NCBI RefSeq assembly: GCF_000373185.1
Contig: NZ_KB890626.1
Coordinates: forward strand, 124,001-188,000
Source of the DNA: Segatella paludivivens DSM 17968 = JCM 13650
GTDB lineage: Bacteria > Bacteroidota > Bacteroidia > Bacteroidales > Bacteroidaceae
Reading direction: 5' to 3'
DNA length: 64,000 nt
The translations under genes were made by a program, and so were the position numbers. The notes under the pieces are model-generated. The model had not been told where the DNA came from, ran no database searches, and saw nothing but the letters and a program-made list of their open reading frames with translations. The first letter of the stretch is position 1, and each line of letters opens with the position of its first letter. This document shows positions 26,958-35,822 of this stretch, one piece after another.

Positions 26958-28091
26958 ATGAACGATACTTATTACGATAACGACAAGGCTGCACAACACT
27001 TTCTTGACATCATAAGAAAGCAAAGACGTGGAAAGTTAAAAATCTACATCGGCATGATTGCCGGTGTAGGTAAAACTTTTCGCATGCTTAAAGATGCCCA
27101 TCACATGCAGCAACAAGGAATTGACGTGCAAATAGCATTTGTTGAAACTCACAAAAGACGTGAAACGGAAAATTTGCTCAACGGGCTTACTGTTATACCA
27201 CGCAGGAAGCTTTTCTATAAAGGAAAGCAACTTGAAGAAATGGATCTTGACAATGTCATAATGCAACATCCCGAGGTCGTTATTGTTGATGAATTGGCTC
27301 ATACCAATTTACCAGGAAGTAAAAATACAAAACGCTGGCAGGATGTTGAACAGCTGCTAAATGTTGGTATAAATGTTATAACAGCCGTAAATATCCAGCA
27401 CATTGAAAGCATTAGTGAGGAAGCTGGAAAAATTACAGGTGTAGAGATTCGAGAACTTGTTCCTGATAGTATTCTCAGTGAAGCAGAGGAAATAGTAAAT
27501 ATTGACCTTACTGCCGAAGAACTAAGACAACGGTTATGTGAAGGAAAAATATATGGCAAGGCTAAAGTAGAAACTGCGCTAAATCACTTTTTCAGTACAG
27601 AGAATATACTAAAACTACGTTCCCTTGCACTTGGAGAAGTTGCACTTAGAGTTGCTAACAAGGCGCAAAATGATTTATCAAAAACTAATGTAGAATCACA
27701 TTCTATACTAGCATGCATAAGCAGCAATGCTTTGACGCCACGTCATATCATACGTCGTGCAGCAAGAATTGCAGCCCAGCATAATTCAACATTCTGTACA
27801 CTCTACGTACGCCGTCCTTCTGAAAGTCCCGACAGAGTGAGCTTAGCATCACAACGACATGTATTAAATCATTTTCAACTTACGATAGAACTTGGTGGAG
27901 AAGTAATACAAGCTTCATCCAGTGATGTAATCAAAGAAATAGAAGCATTGTGCATACAACGAAATATAACAACAGTTTGTATTGGACGACCATCTTTTAA
28001 TATGCCTTCTACAATAATGAAAATAAGGAAATATCGCAAATTTCTACAATTTCTTGCTAAAAAAAGAATAGATTTGATTATACTTGCATAG
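26958..28091 (+). CDS. kdpD: Stand-alone KdpD N-terminal sensor (KdpD + Usp domains, no kinase)
   Basis: A 377-residue soluble protein equal to the N-terminal half of the classical KdpD. The KdpD domain (about 20-230) carries Walker A IAGVGKTFRML, 'VDELAHTNLPGS' and 'NIQHIES'. A universal-stress (Usp)-like domain follows at about 250-375, with GRPSFNMPS near its end. It ends there: the DUF4118 four-helix region and the kinase of E. coli KdpD are missing. The next gene, starting 22 bases later, is a separate histidine kinase with its own membrane part, so the sensor appears split in two. How the halves communicate is unknown. Confidence 0.88.
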   Translation: MNDTYYDNDKAAQHFLDIIRKQRRGKLKIYIGMIAGVGKTFRMLKDAHHMQQQGIDVQIAFVETHKRRETENLLNGLTVIPRRKLFYKGKQLEEMDLDNVIMQHPEVVIVDELAHTNLPGSKNTKRWQDVEQLLNVGINVITAVNIQHIESISEEAGKITGVEIRELVPDSILSEAEEIVNIDLTAEELRQRLCEGKIYGKAKVETALNHFFSTENILKLRSLALGEVALRVANKAQNDLSKTNVESHSILACISSNALTPRHIIRRAARIAAQHNSTFCTLYVRRPSESPDRVSLASQRHVLNHFQLTIELGGEVIQASSSDVIKEIEALCIQRNITTVCIGRPSFNMPSTIMKIRKYRKFLQFLAKKRIDLIILA

Positions 28092-28113
28092 TAAAACAAA
28101 AAAATACAGCATT

Positions 28114-29592
28114 ATGAATATTAAGACAAAACTCACACTTGTAATAGGATTACTTGTGATGATGACATTCGCTCTTGTCGTCGTATCTGTAATAAATGTG
28201 CAAATACTCACCGCTACCGACCCAGAAAGTCCGGCAGCAGGTCCTGGTATGGAGCGTGCCCTATTCTGGATAACCATGCTTGGCGCTATATGTATTTTCA
28301 CTGGTATTGGAATATGGATATCATTCCCCTCTTCTATAGCTCGTCCTATAAAAGAACTATTGAATGCTATTCAAGATATTGCATCTCAGCATTATGAAAG
28401 AAGGTTACAATTATATGGTACAAAAGAATTTGACGATGTTTCTCGCAATTTCAACATTATGGCAGAAAGGCTTGCAGCATATCACGCAAGTTCTATTTCT
28501 CAGCTTATTGCTGCTAAAAAATATATGGAAACACTCGTCAATAGCATTACAGAACCAATAATAACCCTAGACAATAACAAAAATATCATTTTCATTAATG
28601 ACGCTGCACTTTCTATACTTAATATTTCACGGGATGATGCTATTGGACATTCAGCAAATCAACTGTCTATAAGTAATGACTTACTCAGACAATTAATAAG
28701 AGACTTAGATAAAAAGGAAAGTAATATTGACAATTCCACATCTCTGAATAAGCAGACAAACGAAATACCTCTCAAGATTTATTCTGATGAAAAAGAAAGT
28801 TATTTCCAAGTTAAGTATATCACAATAGTAAATAAAAAAGGCCATAACGAAAAAGATGAAAGGAGTCACATGATTATGCTTAAGAACGTGACCGAATTTA
28901 AGGAACGTGATTCTGCAAAGACCACTTTTATTTCTACTATATCACATGAACTAAAGACTCCTATCGCTGCCATTATGATGAGTCTAAAATTACTTGAGGA
29001 CTCACGCATTGGAATACTAAACAACGAACAGGCTGAGCTAACTGATGATATCAAACAGAATAGTGAAAGATTGCTTAGCATCACCAGCGAACTGCTAAAC
29101 ATGACTCAAGTTGAGTCTGGTAAATTGCAACTGAAACCACGCATAACACGACCTATTGAATTAATCGATTATGCTATAAAAGCAAATAGAGTTCAAGCAG
29201 AGAAATTCAATATCTCTATAGAAGTTGAATACCCCAAAGATAATAACATATCAAAATTGTTTGTTGACAGCGAGAAAATAGCATGGGTAGTGACGAATCT
29301 ATTGTCGAACGCAATACGCTACTCTCAAGAAAATGCACGCGTAATAATAGGTGCGCTGCAACAAGACAACTCCCACGTACAAATATATGTAAGTGACTTT
29401 GGAAAAGGTATTGATCCGAGATATCACCAAAGTATATTCGATCATTATTTTCGCGTTCCGGGTACAAAGGTACAAGGAAGTGGACTTGGACTTTCTATCT
29501 CAAAAGATTTCGTAGAAGCACATGGAGGCACTCTCACCGTTGATAGTCAAATAGGCAGCGGTAGTACTTTCACTGTAACACTTGAGGTATAA
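28114..29592 (+). CDS. Membrane sensor histidine kinase of the kdp locus
   Basis: A 492-residue kinase taken from the ATG at 28114; an earlier TTG (28084) overlaps the upstream gene and is less likely. Layout: membrane helices at about 8-30 and 50-70, a HAMP-like linker, a PAS domain (about 136-262), HisKA with phospho-acceptor His278 in TISHELKTPIAAI, and a HATPase domain with N-box NLLSNAIRYS, G1 VSDFGKGIDP and G2 GSGLGLSISK. It probably phosphorylates the sigma-54 response regulator encoded at the other end of the locus. It ends the kdp operon; no clear terminator hairpin was seen. Confidence 0.87.
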   Translation: MNIKTKLTLVIGLLVMMTFALVVVSVINVQILTATDPESPAAGPGMERALFWITMLGAICIFTGIGIWISFPSSIARPIKELLNAIQDIASQHYERRLQLYGTKEFDDVSRNFNIMAERLAAYHASSISQLIAAKKYMETLVNSITEPIITLDNNKNIIFINDAALSILNISRDDAIGHSANQLSISNDLLRQLIRDLDKKESNIDNSTSLNKQTNEIPLKIYSDEKESYFQVKYITIVNKKGHNEKDERSHMIMLKNVTEFKERDSAKTTFISTISHELKTPIAAIMMSLKLLEDSRIGILNNEQAELTDDIKQNSERLLSITSELLNMTQVESGKLQLKPRITRPIELIDYAIKANRVQAEKFNISIEVEYPKDNNISKLFVDSEKIAWVVTNLLSNAIRYSQENARVIIGALQQDNSHVQIYVSDFGKGIDPRYHQSIFDHYFRVPGTKVQGSGLGLSISKDFVEAHGGTLTVDSQIGSGSTFTVTLEV

Positions 29593-29720
29593 CATCATTT
29601 GTAGGAATAGACAATTCAAACAACAATTTATACAATTATTATGGCGTTTTGAAATTTATTTTGTAATTTTGTAAGTGTGAAGGATAAAGACTTCTCTTAT
29701 ATTATAAAGGAATAAACAAA

Positions 29721-30878
29721 ATGCAAAGTAAAGCAAAATATCTTTTAGCAGCGTCAATGCTAGCCACATTAACTGTAAATGCGCAAACAGCAAAGCGTGT
29801 TGTCAAGGCTAAAGCTGCCATAAGCATCACATCTGATAAGAAAGTAATAAATCTTGATTTGATGAAACAGTTGATGCCTGCTACAGCCAAGATTATGTTT
29901 ATTGACAGCACCGTAGTAAGTAAAAACGATTTTTTAAGCCACATTCCACTAAACAAAGAATCTGGCAGATTAGAATACTCAAATAAATTCTTCGATAAGA
30001 AAACAAGTAATAACAATACTGTTTACATCAACGGATTTGGCAACAGAGCCATTTTCGCTGATGGCGATTCATTGCAGACGAATATCTGCACAATAGATAA
30101 GATTGGCGATAAATGGTCGACTCCAACGAGCATAAACTCTATCGACAAGAATTATGATATGCCGCTATATCCATTTTTACAAAGTGACGGAGTTACATTA
30201 TTCTTCGCTGCTAAAGGTAAAAACAGTATTGGAGGATACGATATCTTCCTAACAAGATATAACAGCAATAACAATTCGTTCTTTCCTCCTGAAAATTACG
30301 GACTTCCTTTCAACTCTACAGCCAACGACTATCTGCTTGCTATAGACGACTTCGACCAATTGGGATGGCTAGTTACAGACCGTAACCAACCAGAAGGAAA
30401 AGTCTGTATTTACACTTTTGTACCTACAAAAGAAAGACTTAACTTCACAGGTGATAATCTTAACGAGAAGCAGTTAAATAGAATGGCTACAATACATTCT
30501 ATATCAGAGACATGGAAGTTTGGCGACCGCAATGTAGCCTTAGCCAGACTGAAAGCCATGATTAACCGTAATAATGCTACAGCAAAAAATAATGGAGATA
30601 TAAACTTTGTTATAAACGACAACACAACATATCACAGTATTTCTGAATTCTCACCTAGCAACAGACAGAAATATAGCAAACTTATACAAATGATTTCTGA
30701 ACAGGAACAAGATGCGCATCAATTGGATTTAATGCGTGATAAATATGCGATATCAAATGTTAACACCAAAAAGTCATTATACGATAAGATTATCAAGGCA
30801 GAAAAGTCTAATGAACAGCTATGTGATGAGATATCAAAACTTGAAAAAGAAATAAGAAATAACGAAAACATCAAATAA
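29721..30878 (+). CDS. Exported PD40-repeat protein
   Basis: A 385-residue protein with a signal peptide (about 1-22, ending VNAQ). The middle region contains a WD40-like PD40 (TolB-type) beta-propeller unit, YPFLQSDGVTLFFAAKGKNS...GGYDIFLTRY, and probably decayed neighbours. The C terminus (about 310-385) is helical, charged and likely coiled coil. PD40 proteins of this phylum are often envelope components with an OmpA domain, but no OmpA peptidoglycan-binding domain is present here. A TAATTTTG -7-like box lies at 29664-29671. The function is unknown. Confidence 0.75.
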   Translation: MQSKAKYLLAASMLATLTVNAQTAKRVVKAKAAISITSDKKVINLDLMKQLMPATAKIMFIDSTVVSKNDFLSHIPLNKESGRLEYSNKFFDKKTSNNNTVYINGFGNRAIFADGDSLQTNICTIDKIGDKWSTPTSINSIDKNYDMPLYPFLQSDGVTLFFAAKGKNSIGGYDIFLTRYNSNNNSFFPPENYGLPFNSTANDYLLAIDDFDQLGWLVTDRNQPEGKVCIYTFVPTKERLNFTGDNLNEKQLNRMATIHSISETWKFGDRNVALARLKAMINRNNATAKNNGDINFVINDNTTYHSISEFSPSNRQKYSKLIQMISEQEQDAHQLDLMRDKYAISNVNTKKSLYDKIIKAEKSNEQLCDEISKLEKEIRNNENIK

Positions 30879-30888
30879 TTTATTAACT

Positions 30889-31767
30889 ATGGATGAGAAA
30901 AAATATTTTGCAGAATCAGAACTGATTCTCAATGAAGACGGTAGTGTCTTTCACTTGCACCTTAAACCAGAACAGCTTGCTGATAAAGTAATCCTAGTTG
31001 GTGATCCTGGACGCGTAAGCCTCGTTGCATCACACTTTGAAGAGCAGGAATGTGAGGTTCAAAGTCGTGAATTTCACTCTATAACAGGTACATATAAGGG
31101 AAAACGCATAACAGTACAAAGCACAGGTATAGGATGTGACAATATAGACATTGTTTTAAACGAAATGGACGCCTTGGCAAACATCGACTTCAAAACACGT
31201 CACGAAAAGCCTGAACATCGTACGCTAACATTTGTACGTATTGGTACTTGTGGAGGTCTTCAGGAGAACACTCCTACAGGAACATATATTGCAAGTGTAA
31301 AAAGTATTGGATTTGACGGATTGCTCAACTTCTATGCAGGACGTAATGAAGTTTGCGATCTCAAACTTGAAGAAGCATTCAAGAAACACATGGATTGGAA
31401 TCCTTTACTGTGTGCACCTTACGTAATTGATGCTGACAACGAACTACTTGATCGTGTTGCTGGTACAGACATGGTAAGAGGTGTAACGATCGCATGCGGT
31501 GGCTTCTTCGGTCCACAGGGCAGAGAGTTACGCATTCCTTTAGCAGATCCTGATCAGAATGAGATGGTTGAAAGCTTTGAATACAATGGTTTGAACATCA
31601 CAAACTTCGAAATGGAAAGTTCTGCTGTTGCTGGTCTTTCTGCATTGATGGGACATAAAGCACTTACATGCTGTATGGTCATAGCCAACCGTCGCGCTAA
31701 ACAAGCAAACACCGGCTATAAGAATACCATTGATGGATTAATAAAACTTGTACTTGAAAGAATTTAA
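30889..31767 (+). CDS. Nucleoside phosphorylase (uridine phosphorylase-like)
   Basis: A 292-residue member of the PNP/UDP family that phosphorolyses nucleosides to base plus ribose-1-phosphate for pyrimidine or purine salvage. Family motifs are VGDPGRVSLVASHF (phosphate site), STGIGCDNIDIVLNE, VRIGTCGGLQ and the substrate-side NFEMESSAVAGL. It is somewhat longer than E. coli Udp, as is usual in Bacteroidota. It starts 10 bases after the PD40 gene. Its stop is immediately followed by the mnmE start codon. Confidence 0.88.
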   Translation: MDEKKYFAESELILNEDGSVFHLHLKPEQLADKVILVGDPGRVSLVASHFEEQECEVQSREFHSITGTYKGKRITVQSTGIGCDNIDIVLNEMDALANIDFKTRHEKPEHRTLTFVRIGTCGGLQENTPTGTYIASVKSIGFDGLLNFYAGRNEVCDLKLEEAFKKHMDWNPLLCAPYVIDADNELLDRVAGTDMVRGVTIACGGFFGPQGRELRIPLADPDQNEMVESFEYNGLNITNFEMESSAVAGLSALMGHKALTCCMVIANRRAKQANTGYKNTIDGLIKLVLERI

Positions 31768-33141
31768 ATGAATAACGACAATATCTGTGCACTGGCTACA
31801 CCTACCGGAGGTGCAATCGGAATAGTAAGAGTATCAGGACCTGAAGCAATTAGTATCACCAATAGTATATTCAGCAAGGATATATCTTTGGTTAAACCAA
31901 ATACAGTACACTATGGTGAGATCATTGATAAAGAAGGTTCAACTATTGATGATGTACTAGTTTCTGTATATCGTGCTCCTCATAGTTATACTGGTGAAGA
32001 CAGTGCAGAGATATCTTGTCATGGTTCAGCCTACATACTCAATAAGGTGGTTCACACTCTCATTGATGCAGGCTGTCGTCAGGCAGAACCTGGCGAATAT
32101 ACAAAGCGTGCCTATCTAAATGGTAAGATGGACCTTAGTCAGGCTGAGGCTGTTGCTGATCTTGTTTCTGCAACCAACCGTGCGTCCCATAAGATGGCGC
32201 TCAGTCAGCTCAAGGGACATTTCAGTAGTGAGTTGTCTATCCTTAGAGACCAGTTGCTGAAGATAACATCATTATTGGAACTTGAGCTTGATTTCTCTGA
32301 TCATGAGGAGTTAGAGTTTGCTGATCGTAGCGAACTAATGCAACTTGCCAAGAAGATTCATGAGCGAATAACGTCATTAGCAAAATCATTTGAAACTGGT
32401 AATGCGTTGAAAGAAGGAATTCCTGTAGCAATTATCGGTAAAACAAATGTCGGCAAGAGTACCCTACTCAATCAACTTCTTCACGAAGACAAAGCTATCG
32501 TTAGTGATATCCACGGAACAACTCGTGATGTCATCGAAGATACAACTGAGATAAACGGAATCACATTCCGGTTTATCGATACTGCTGGAATTCGTCAGAC
32601 AGAAGATAAGGTTGAGCAGCTTGGAATAGAACGTACATTCAAGAAGATAGACGAAGCCACCTTAATTTTATGGCTAATAGACGCTATCCCATCTTTAGAA
32701 GAAATAAAGAATATTCAGGAACGTTGCGCTGATAAGAAACTGATAATTGTTATTAACAAAATTGATAGCAACGATTCTTCTGCTAACAATATCATCAACC
32801 AACTTACAACAGCTACACCAACCTTGCAACATTTGGAAATATCGGCAAAGTTGGGTACAAACATATCACAGTTGGAGCAAGCCCTATACACAGCAGCCAA
32901 CATACCAGAGATTAACGAGAATTCTGTAATCGTAACTAGTGCCCGCCATTATGAGGCTCTGACACATGCCAACGAAAGCATAACTCGTGTAATAGATGCA
33001 ATGGAAGCTGATTTAAGCGGTGACCTAATTAGCGAAGACCTGCGTATATGTCTTGAACAGTTGTCTGAAATCACTGGTGGACAAATCACTCCAAATGAGG
33101 TTTTAGGCAACATCTTCCAGCACTTCTGCATTGGAAAGTAA
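31768..33141 (+). CDS. mnmE: tRNA uridine-5-carboxymethylaminomethyl modification GTPase
   Basis: A 457-residue GTPase that, with MnmG, modifies U34 of certain tRNAs. The N-terminal folate-binding domain begins NDNICALATPTGGAIGIVRVSG. The G domain is inserted in a helical domain and shows G1 GKTNVGKST, G2 TTRD, G3 DTAG and G4 NKID. The C-terminal motif FCIGK supplies the catalytic Cys (C-x-G-K). The ATG directly follows the stop of the nucleoside phosphorylase, so the two genes are translationally linked. Confidence 0.97.
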   Translation: MNNDNICALATPTGGAIGIVRVSGPEAISITNSIFSKDISLVKPNTVHYGEIIDKEGSTIDDVLVSVYRAPHSYTGEDSAEISCHGSAYILNKVVHTLIDAGCRQAEPGEYTKRAYLNGKMDLSQAEAVADLVSATNRASHKMALSQLKGHFSSELSILRDQLLKITSLLELELDFSDHEELEFADRSELMQLAKKIHERITSLAKSFETGNALKEGIPVAIIGKTNVGKSTLLNQLLHEDKAIVSDIHGTTRDVIEDTTEINGITFRFIDTAGIRQTEDKVEQLGIERTFKKIDEATLILWLIDAIPSLEEIKNIQERCADKKLIIVINKIDSNDSSANNIINQLTTATPTLQHLEISAKLGTNISQLEQALYTAANIPEINENSVIVTSARHYEALTHANESITRVIDAMEADLSGDLISEDLRICLEQLSEITGGQITPNEVLGNIFQHFCIGK

Positions 33142-33289
33142 ATAAATGTGAGTTTGTTAAATTGTTAATTGATGAGAAGATGATTTAATTTGAGACCGTT
33201 TCTTTTTTTAATAGGAAATTATATAATCGTGTGGAACAATATTATACCATTTTATCATAGGTCGTGTTCTTGCATTAAGACTAATCCAA

Positions 33290-33850
33290 TTATACTTCAT
33301 CTTCTTCCCATTGCATTTTTGTGAATACTTGTTGCAGTTCTGTTACCTGCATATCAATTGAAGTGGCTTTTCGAAGATGAGCAACTTGAAGAATGAAATC
33401 ATCATTTATCCCCTCCATTGTGAAACCATCTTTGGTCTGAAGCAAACGCTTCAAATACTTTCTTCTATCTGCCAGCATCCGATTAAGTTCAATATCGGTC
33501 AGATTCTTGATAATATCATATTTATCATACAACTTTGTACGAGGATGCTTCTTCAAAATAGCATTAATGAATGCAACATACAACAAAACGTCGGCTTCAA
33601 CTGCCCATGGAGAGAGCCATAGGTTCATAGCGTTTACTGTAGAATTATAAACTACATATACACCTGTTGCCGATTCGTTATACTTAAACACAATACTTGC
33701 ATCTTCTCCTTCGTCACATTCTACAAAATATTCGTCATATAGAACATCCTCAGGATTATCAGGCTCTCCATTTGGATATAGATAATCTATAGCCTTGTAA
33801 ATTTTGAAACTCTTTGGGAGCCCAATGATGGTTAATTCATCATATTTCAT
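33290..33850 (-). CDS. Hypothetical soluble protein
   Basis: A 186-residue acidic protein without signal peptide or membrane segments. It begins MKYDELTIIGLPKSFKIYKA. The middle has 'ATGVYVVYNSTVNAMNLWLSPWAVEADVLLYVAF', and the C-terminal third is helical and charged. I do not recognise the family. It lies alone on the minus strand between mnmE and a 450-bp gap and marks the left border of the accessory region. Confidence 0.7.
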   Translation of the reverse strand: MKYDELTIIGLPKSFKIYKAIDYLYPNGEPDNPEDVLYDEYFVECDEGEDASIVFKYNESATGVYVVYNSTVNAMNLWLSPWAVEADVLLYVAFINAILKKHPRTKLYDKYDIIKNLTDIELNRMLADRRKYLKRLLQTKDGFTMEGINDDFILQVAHLRKATSIDMQVTELQQVFTKMQWEEDEV

Positions 33851-34302
33851 TGTTTTATCAATTAATTATTAGTTAAAGAATTAGATAATATTTTACCCCA
33901 AACTCAGTACATTCTTTCAGATATTCGATTATGGTTTTCTCTACCTACCTATCCATTCATCAACTACTCCATTTTTTTGGGGAAGCACATATAGTACTTT
34001 ATTGAAGTATAACATCGCAAAAATAAACTATTAATTTGAATCAAACAAGTATTCTTTAGTAACTTTTGATTCTCAGACGATTATTTTACGTTTTTACCTT
34101 AGCAAAGTATATTTTCTCTTACGCATCACTTACCATATGATTTTATTTTGTACCTTTGTTTCCAATGAAAAGAACTAGTACAGTTCTACTTAGCAAACAA
34201 GTAATAGGAACGCAAAATAAAGTTTAATCTACAATTGTCTTTTAGCGTTGATAATCAAATGATAGCTAAAAGTTAACATATAATATTAAGCCCTTAAAAT
34301 AA
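33851..34302. other. Gene-free gap before the small protein-MBL pair
   Basis: About 450 bp with no credible gene. A plus-strand -7 box TACCTTTG lies at 34151-34158 and a small inverted repeat AGAACT/AGTTCT at 34171-34187. The first could give a leader of about 140 nt before the gene at 34303. Nothing else is evident. Confidence 0.5.
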
Positions 34303-34533
34303 ATGATTTCAATAGATACAACCAACATGTGCTCACACTTGCAGAAGAAGCTATTTGAAGAAGATGGCGTTTACCATCATATTTGGATAGCTATGCAGGA
34401 TGATAACGAGCTTACTGCAGTTGTTCGCTCACGCCAACTGCATATATACCGTAATGGCAAGAAAGTGCTGGTGTTGGCTGGCAAAGCTACGCCCAAGATT
34501 ATCAGAGAAGATAGAATCTGTGAAATGATTTAA
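34303..34533 (+). CDS. Small protein upstream of an MBL hydrolase
   Basis: A 76-residue protein (start MISIDTTNMCSHLQKKLFEE) with a short beta-rich C-terminal part (ELTAVVRSRQLHIYRNGKKV). It has no signal peptide. I do not recognise the family. It ends one base before the earliest start of the MBL-fold gene, so the two are surely co-expressed. Confidence 0.6.
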   Translation: MISIDTTNMCSHLQKKLFEEDGVYHHIWIAMQDDNELTAVVRSRQLHIYRNGKKVLVLAGKATPKIIREDRICEMI

Positions 34534-34546
34534 GATGTATCTAGCA

Positions 34547-35335
34547 ATGAAACTGACATATATATATCATAGTGGTTTTGCAATTGAGACAGAAAGTTGT
34601 GTGCTCATCTTTGATTGCTGGATGGACCCAGCAGGAGTCATTCCAAGAATACTATCCACTACTAATAAGCCCATTTATGTATTTGCGAGTCATTTCCACG
34701 AAGACCATTTCACTAAGGATATTCTGAAGTGGAGAACTGATAACCCTACTCTTTCTATCACCTACATTCTTTCTAAGGATATTATGAAACGCCGAAGAGC
34801 TGACAAGGAAGATGCTGACGTATGGATGGCAAAAGGTTCTGTATGGAGTAACGATATTATAAATGTCTATGCCACAGGTAGTAATGATAGTGGCGTTTCA
34901 TGGATAGTTGACGTAAAGGATGCTAAAAATCAAGCTACAATTAAACGCTTTTTCCATGCTGGAGATTTAAATAATTGGTATGCCCGCTTTCTTACTGATG
35001 ACTACAATGGAGGCACTATTGATAGTGAAGCATTTGGTGTTATTGATCCGATAAAAGATGAGAAACAATTCCTAGGAGAGTTGAAAGACATCAAAAAGAT
35101 AACGGACTCATTCGATGTTGTTATGTTCCCCGTAGATGGTCGTATTGGTAACGGATATACTCGTGGAGCCAGACAATTCATAGAGCAATTCAAAGTTGGA
35201 TTGTTTATACCAATGCATTTCGTTGTTAGTGGTTTTAAGAGTGCATGGCGCATGAAAGAGTTTACCGACGAATACAACATTCCTTTTTGGAGCATTGAGA
35301 GAGATGGTCAGCCGATTAACATAGAGAAGGAATAA
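34547..35335 (+). CDS. MBL-fold metallo-hydrolase
   Basis: A 262-residue metallo-beta-lactamase-fold protein. The metal site begins with ASHFHEDHF (H-x-H-x-D-H), with a later FHAGDLNNW and MHFVVSGFKSAW. These fit the broad UlaG/RNase-Z-like beta-lactamase superfamily; the substrate is unknown. I chose the ATG at 34547 because homologue-like sequence begins MKLTYIYHSGF. An in-frame ATG at 34535, one base after the upstream stop, would add four residues. It is paired with the 76-residue gene upstream. Confidence 0.8.
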   Translation: MKLTYIYHSGFAIETESCVLIFDCWMDPAGVIPRILSTTNKPIYVFASHFHEDHFTKDILKWRTDNPTLSITYILSKDIMKRRRADKEDADVWMAKGSVWSNDIINVYATGSNDSGVSWIVDVKDAKNQATIKRFFHAGDLNNWYARFLTDDYNGGTIDSEAFGVIDPIKDEKQFLGELKDIKKITDSFDVVMFPVDGRIGNGYTRGARQFIEQFKVGLFIPMHFVVSGFKSAWRMKEFTDEYNIPFWSIERDGQPINIEKE

Positions 35336-35415
35336 ACTGTATTACTTGACATATTGTTGTAAGCCCCCCTTAAATCAGATGTCAGTTTCTTTGCATGTTA
35401 GGGTGGTGAAAAAAC

Positions 35416-35814
35416 TTATCCTATCAATTCCTTAACACGCTCATAGATTGCATCATCGGCAGGGAGCCATTGGATAGTATTCCATTCCGATAGACTTATC
35501 CATCGGGCAGCTTCATGTTCAAGAAGAGTAAGATTGCCTTTGGTTACTTCACACAAATAACAATGCATAATGAGGTGGAAGTTTGGATAATCAATTTCTA
35601 CAGTTTGAATGAAATCACGAATCTTTATTTTCGTGTTCAACTCCTCTAGAATCTCTCGATGAAGTGCATCCAGAGTACTTTCACCTACTTCAATTTTTCC
35701 ACCCGGAAACTCCCACCAATCTTTAAACTCACCATAACCTCTTTGCGTTACAAAGATCTTATCTCCACTGCAGATTACTGCAGCAACAACTTCTATCTTT
35801 TTCATAACCTCCAT
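35416..35814 (-). CDS. Nudix hydrolase (MutT-like)
   Basis: A 132-residue NTP pyrophosphohydrolase with a complete Nudix box: GGKIEVGESTLDALHREILEE (GX5EX7REUXEEXGU, with the last residues LNTKI). Start VVAAVICSGDKIFVTQRGYG and the 'WWEFPGGK' lead-in are typical of the MutT/CTP-pyrophosphohydrolase type that clears oxidised or unusual nucleotides. It lies 8 bases after the end of the broken DUF2075 gene and is probably in the same unit. A MazG pyrophosphatase sits at the other end of the DUF2075 pair. Confidence 0.87.
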   Translation of the reverse strand: MEVMKKIEVVAAVICSGDKIFVTQRGYGEFKDWWEFPGGKIEVGESTLDALHREILEELNTKIKIRDFIQTVEIDYPNFHLIMHCYLCEVTKGNLTLLEHEAARWISLSEWNTIQWLPADDAIYERVKELIG

Positions 35815-35822
35815 TTTCGGTG

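Noticed and set aside
29647..29671. Full Bacteroidota promoter before the PD40 gene
   Set aside because: The -7 box fits, but the nearest TTTG is only 12 bases away instead of 19-20.
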